This document shows positions 23,680 through 26,856 of a DNA stretch of 26,856 nucleotides, one piece after another. The translations under genes and the position numbers were made by a program. Position 1 is the stretch's first letter. Every line of letters begins with the position of its first letter. The stretch is from Actinobacteria bacterium UBA5182 (GTDB taxonomy: Bacteria > Actinomycetota > UBA4738), in NCBI GenBank assembly GCA_002413185.1, contig DHWM01000031.1:1-26856 (forward strand). The letters are read 5' to 3'. Below the pieces are notes generated by a model. That model was not told the origin of the DNA, made no database searches, and was given only the letters and a program-made list of their open reading frames with translations.

Positions 23680-25546
23680 CACGCCGGCTGGTAGCTCGCG
23701 TGGGCCGTGGCGGTGCCGAAGTCGATGGCCATGGAGAGGTTCGCCAGCTCGGTCACGACCGTGGCGCCGCCTGCGGCGCACACCGAGCTGCCGTTATACT
23801 TGGTGACGGTGTATGAGACCGAACCAGACAGCGGCGAGCCGATCACGGCGGTGGAGTCGACGATGGCGCCCCCGGCCCCGGTCGTGCTCCTCGTGTACGA
23901 CGCCCCGACCGCCAGCGATCCGGTGATGTTGAACAGGTACGACAGCGAGCTCGTCGACTGGTAGCACCAGGCCAACGCGGAGATGCTGTTGGCGCATCCC
24001 ACCGGACAGATCGTCGTCCCCGCCGTGGTGACCGGGATGTTGGTGTACCCCGACCCGTTCCAGGCGGCGATGGTCAGGCCCCCCGGGACGCTGATCGAAG
24101 GAGCGGCCGCACCGATGCCGGCCCCGGCCGTGGCGGTCGGCTGGTAGTTGCTGCCGGTGAACTTCACCCACCCCCCGGCCCACCCGGAAGGCTTCTGACC
24201 GCCCGGAAGCGGAAGGTCGGCCAGGGCCGTCGAATACGGGATGTCCCGGGTGACGGTCTCCTTCACCGTGCCGTCGCCCCCGGAGCCGGCGGTCCGTCGT
24301 CCATACGCCGACTCGTACACCGCGGTGCCCGAATAGGCGGCGGCGATGTTCACCAGGTTTCCCGCGTTGAGCGCGCCGCTGGGGGTCGATTGCCTCAGGT
24401 CGATGTACGCCTGGAAGTCCTGGCCTTGGGCGACCTGCCCGTAACCGCACGGGCGGTTGTTCGCCTGGCCATTACAGGGGTTGGAGCCTCCGGCGAAGGT
24501 CGTACTGGTGCTCTGACCCGAGTTCGACCCGATTCCGCTGCCGCGGACCCCGATGCAGTTGGCGGTGCCCCCCGTGCCGCAGATGGTCAAGGTGCCTGGA
24601 GAAGTGGGTCCGATGGTGCCCGTCTGGAAGGTCGCGGCCGCGGTCCCGGGAGAGTTCGACGTGGCGGTGGTCGTCGTTCCGGCTCCGAGGAGGGTGACGG
24701 TCCCTCCGACATCGGTGCGACCGCCCACGTTCGTCACCTGGCCTCCCACGCTGGCCAGTTGCTGCGTCTGGAGGTTCGCGTCCACGCTCTCCAGGTCCAC
24801 GTTGACCGAGTTCCACGCCTGGACCAGGTCGATGCCGGTGGGATTCCCGGCCGACGTGACCGGGGTGATCGTCACGCTGCCCTTGGTGATGGTCCCGGTT
24901 CCGTAGAACAGCGCGGCCGAGGCGCTCCCCGCCACCTGGAGCGTGCTGGGGATGCTCTTCGATGCCGGTGAGACCAGCGACTGAAGCTGCACGAATGGGT
25001 GGTTCCCGGCCTTGGCCGGGGTGGTCCACGTCACGAGCACCGTGGTCCTGATCGCGCCGGCCGTGGGTACGTTCTTCGCAGCGGTGACGTAGACCGACCA
25101 GTTGTAGGTCTCGGGATAGTTGGGCGGGCCGATGGTCCCCTGGTGGGGAACGAGGGGCGTGGTCGCGGTGAGACCCGCTGTATCGACGATCAGCTCCGCG
25201 TTCGGATCCACGGCCGGACACGTCTTGAAGTAGTAGCTGCCGGCGCAACTGACGATGTTGGGGTCCGCGGTCAGGACGGCGCCGCTCGGTTCGACGTCGG
25301 CAAGGCCATGGCTGAGCACGGCGTAGCTCAGAGCGTGGACCTCCTCCATGATGCGGTTGGCGATGCCGTCACCGGCCTGCCGCTGCCGGGCCAGCGCGAT
25401 GTCGCAAACCCGATCGTGGTCGTGTAGACCAGCGCCAACAGCGAGACGAAGATGATGCCCATCGCCATCACCGCCTCGACCAGGCCGAAACCATCCTCCC
25501 GGTCGAGCCCGGGCAGGCGTCGACCTGGAAACCAGAGTCGATTCAT
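23679..25546 (-). pseudogene. PilV-like large minor pilin / adhesin, one frameshift near its N-terminus
   Basis: The N-terminus from ATG 25546 has a prepilin site: DREDG, then FGLVEAVMAMGIIFVSLLAL with Glu5. The frame breaks near 25404. The continuation DIALARQRQAGDGIANRIMEE is exactly what follows in PilV-type pilins after the helix. One missing base (a GCC codon written GC) restores 623 codons. The remaining ~570 residues are secreted-type sequence rich in Thr, Ser, Gly and Asn, with beta-strand runs. Examples are SVYVTAAKNVPTAGAIRTTV and a central Thr/Gly-rich stretch around VTNVGGRTDVGGTVTLLG. Several cysteines (such as CAGSYYFKTC and CPVGC) may form disulfides. A body this large suggests an adhesive tip pilin. 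It is first in the three-gene operon. The upstream gap 25547-25734 (188 bp) should hold its promoter, but I see no clear boxes. Confidence 0.72.
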
Positions 25547-25734
25547 CACCTAATGGCATCGGCATGTTTCCCGGCGGGTTGAGCAGGATGGAGTAGCCCG
25601 CGCGGGACGGATACGGGTCGCTTCGGCGGCTTTCCTTCAGCCTACCGGCGGCTCCGGACAGGGTAGACCGGGCCCCTCCGGGCGCGGCGCCGCGAGGAAG
25701 TACAGTCCTCCCACCGATCGAAGGGGAGGCCGGC

Positions 25735-26025
25735 ATGGACGACCGTGTGTCGAAGGTGAGCAAGCTGCTGCACGAGGCCGGCGAGACGCACCACGTGGTC
25801 TTCCGCATCGTCGACGGCGCCGACGACGACTGGGCCACGTGGTATTCGGAGTGGCTGACCAGCCTGTCGGAGCTCGCCCAGATCCTCGGCGCCAAGCCGG
25901 TCCGAAGCGAGCTCACCTCCATGCTGGTTCGGCTGGACAAGGAGTACGTGGAGAAGCAGCCGGGGGGGCCGTGGGAGGACTACTACGCCCGTCAGCTGGT
26001 GGAGCGATTCACACCGGCAGGCTGA
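25735..26025 (+). CDS. Small conserved-looking protein of unknown function (96 residues)
   Basis: This is an acidic, soluble, mostly helical protein of 96 residues. It includes KVSKLLHEAGETHHVVFRIV, then a DGADDDWATWYSEWL stretch and a C-terminal WEDYYARQLVERFTPAG. I recall similar short proteins in actinobacteria but cannot give a function. The start at ATG 25735 is well supported by GGGGAGG 5-6 bases upstream. The coding bias is strong and the frame is intact. It ends 4 bp before the end of the convergent 52-residue gene. It is divergent from the pilin operon. A TACAGT at about 25699-25704 is a weak -10 candidate. Confidence 0.8.
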   Translation: MDDRVSKVSKLLHEAGETHHVVFRIVDGADDDWATWYSEWLTSLSELAQILGAKPVRSELTSMLVRLDKEYVEKQPGGPWEDYYARQLVERFTPAG

Positions 26026-26029
26026 GCGG

Positions 26030-26188
26030 TCAGGAGCGCGCCGTCGGGTGAACCAGCTCCTGGAGCCACTCCGCGGCCCTGCGATGGATGGCCTCGTCGC
26101 ATTCGGTGCACAGGTGGACCGGGTCGATCGTTCCGTGGGGGCACAGCGCCTGGAGCCGGGGAGGTGGCGGGGCGACGTCGGTTCTCAT
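26030..26188 (-). CDS. Tiny putative zinc-binding protein (52 residues)
   Basis: The short gene starts at ATG 26188, with GGAGGGG just upstream. The protein has a CPH-x8-CTEC pattern (Cys16, His18, Cys27, Cys30), which could bind one zinc ion. A helical tail follows, EAIHRRAAEWLQELVH. The spacing looks like a small treble-clef or ribbon but matches no family I can name. The upstream extension of the frame to 26464 lies inside the SDR gene on the other strand and is not real. The ribosome site decides the start. It is divergent from the SDR gene at 26250 and convergent with the 96-residue gene. Confidence 0.68.
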   Translation of the reverse strand: MRTDVAPPPPRLQALCPHGTIDPVHLCTECDEAIHRRAAEWLQELVHPTARS

Positions 26189-26235
26189 GCCCCTCCATCG
26201 GAACGGCGGGCTCCGAGGTTGAGGAGGGGCGCCGA

Positions 26236-26241
26236 TATACT
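26236..26241 (+). promoter_or_regulatory. Possible -10 box of a leaderless SDR transcript
   Basis: TATACT (five of six bases of TATAAT) ends 8 bases before the GTG at 26250. Transcription would then start at about 26248-26250, giving an mRNA with little or no leader. This fits the absence of any Shine-Dalgarno sequence before that GTG. No -35 box at normal spacing is clear. Confidence 0.35.
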
Positions 26242-26249
26242 CCGACGCC

Positions 26250-26856
26250 GTGCGGATCGAAGGAAAGACCGCGCTGGTCACCGGCGGCGCATCGGGCCTG
26301 GGACGGGCGACGGTGGAAGCCCTGGCGGGGTCAGGTGCGCGAGTCGTCGTGGTGGACCTTCCCACCTCCGGGGGTGAGGCGTTCGTCGAGGAGCTCGGCC
26401 ACACCGCGCGCTTCGCCCCCGCCGACGTGACCTCCCCGGAAGAGGTGGCCGCGGCCGTGTCCACGGCCGTCGAAGTGTTCAGCGGACTTCACATCGTGGT
26501 GAACTGCGCCGGCATCGCGTGGGCGGGGCGGACGGTGGGACGCGACGGCCCGCACGACCTCGACATCTTCGCCAGGGTGCTCCAAGTGAACGTGGTCGGG
26601 ACGTTCAACGTGACCCGCCTGGCGGCGCAACGCACGGCGGGGCAGGAACCGGACGACGGCGAGCGAGGCGTGATCGTCAACACGGCCAGCATCGCGGCGT
26701 TCGACGGGCAGATCGGCCAGGCGGCGTACGCGTCGTCGAAGGGCGCCATCGCGTCGCTAACGCTCCCGGTGGCCCGGGACCTGGCGTCGCGCCTGATCCG
26801 GTGCGTGGCGATCGCTCCGGGAACGTTCGACACCAGCATGCTGGCGCAGCTCCCGG
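26250..26856 (+). CDS. Short-chain dehydrogenase, 3-hydroxyacyl-CoA dehydrogenase type 2-like (3' end outside window)
   Basis: About 202 residues are visible before the window ends. The NAD loop is TALVTGGASGLGRAT (TGxxxGxG). The first acidic strand end is VVVVDLP, which favours NAD over NADP. NCAGIAWAGRTVG is the NNAG-type motif. The active site shows Ser in VNTASIAAFDG and YASSK with catalytic Tyr and Lys. APGTFDTSML follows. This pattern, with DGQIGQAAY, resembles the HSD10/type 2 3-hydroxyacyl-CoA dehydrogenase group, used in branched-chain or fatty acyl-CoA oxidation. The start GTG at 26250 reads MRIEGKTALVTGG, the usual family beginning, with no ribosome site, so leaderless translation is likely. 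The substrate is inferred. Confidence 0.88.
   Translation, partial: MRIEGKTALVTGGASGLGRATVEALAGSGARVVVVDLPTSGGEAFVEELGHTARFAPADVTSPEEVAAAVSTAVEVFSGLHIVVNCAGIAWAGRTVGRDGPHDLDIFARVLQVNVVGTFNVTRLAAQRTAGQEPDDGERGVIVNTASIAAFDGQIGQAAYASSKGAIASLTLPVARDLASRLIRCVAIAPGTFDTSMLAQLP

Noticed and set aside
1..26856. CRISPR arrays, tRNA/rRNA genes, insertion sequences, attachment sites
   Set aside because: Scanned by eye for repeat-spacer patterns, tRNA-like cloverleafs, transposase motifs and terminal repeats; none found.

Overview
The window is very GC-rich, with G/C-biased third codon positions and many GTG and TTG starts. The gene content points to an uncultured or poorly known lineage of Actinomycetota: a DrrAB-type exporter, a deazaflavin (F420)-dependent nitroreductase-type oxidoreductase, a bacterial Ku, RsbW- and STAS-type partner-switch proteins, a DUF1684 protein and several actinobacterial-style small proteins. 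The phylum assignment is an inference; no rRNA or tRNA gene is visible. Packing is tight. Several convergent gene ends lie 4 bp apart or overlap, and ATGA/GTGA couplings are common.

Layout: 1-501 holds the 3' end of a TolB-like propeller gene and a headless gene remnant. 508-3041 holds a DUF427 gene and the drrA-drrB exporter pair. 3019-5364 (minus) holds a RodZ-like HTH/membrane protein fused to a large outside domain, followed by a 5'-3' exonuclease. 5621-7114 encodes a SWIM zinc-finger protein with a regular 31-residue coiled-coil repeat. 7042-8490 (minus) holds a 33-residue basic protein and an MFS exporter. 8708-11859 contains a STAS protein facing a coupled three-gene operon (PfkB kinase, threonine dehydratase, RsbW-like ATPase). 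11889-14438 is aminopeptidase N. 14541-18191 holds two histidine kinases around an F420-type oxidoreductase. 18196-19595 (minus) holds a zinc-free-lobe glucose dehydrogenase coupled to a deletion remnant of a GH63-like glycosidase. 19693-21557 holds ku and a DUF1684 gene.

21571-25546 (minus) is a three-gene minor-pilin cluster (PilV-like, PulJ/PilW-like, PilX/GspK-like). Every gene in it carries a disruption: one frameshift, one in-frame TAG and three frameshifts respectively. The last stretch has two small unknown proteins and the start of a short-chain dehydrogenase cut by the window edge.

The most interesting points are the clustered disruption of all three pilin genes, the bactofilin-like beta-solenoid in the PilX-like protein, the RodZ-like fusion, the 31-residue SWIM coiled coil, the kinase/dehydratase/RsbW operon with a degenerate ATP site, and the in-frame deletion inside the GH63-like gene. 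I see no complete new defence or mobile system, no CRISPR array and no insertion sequence.
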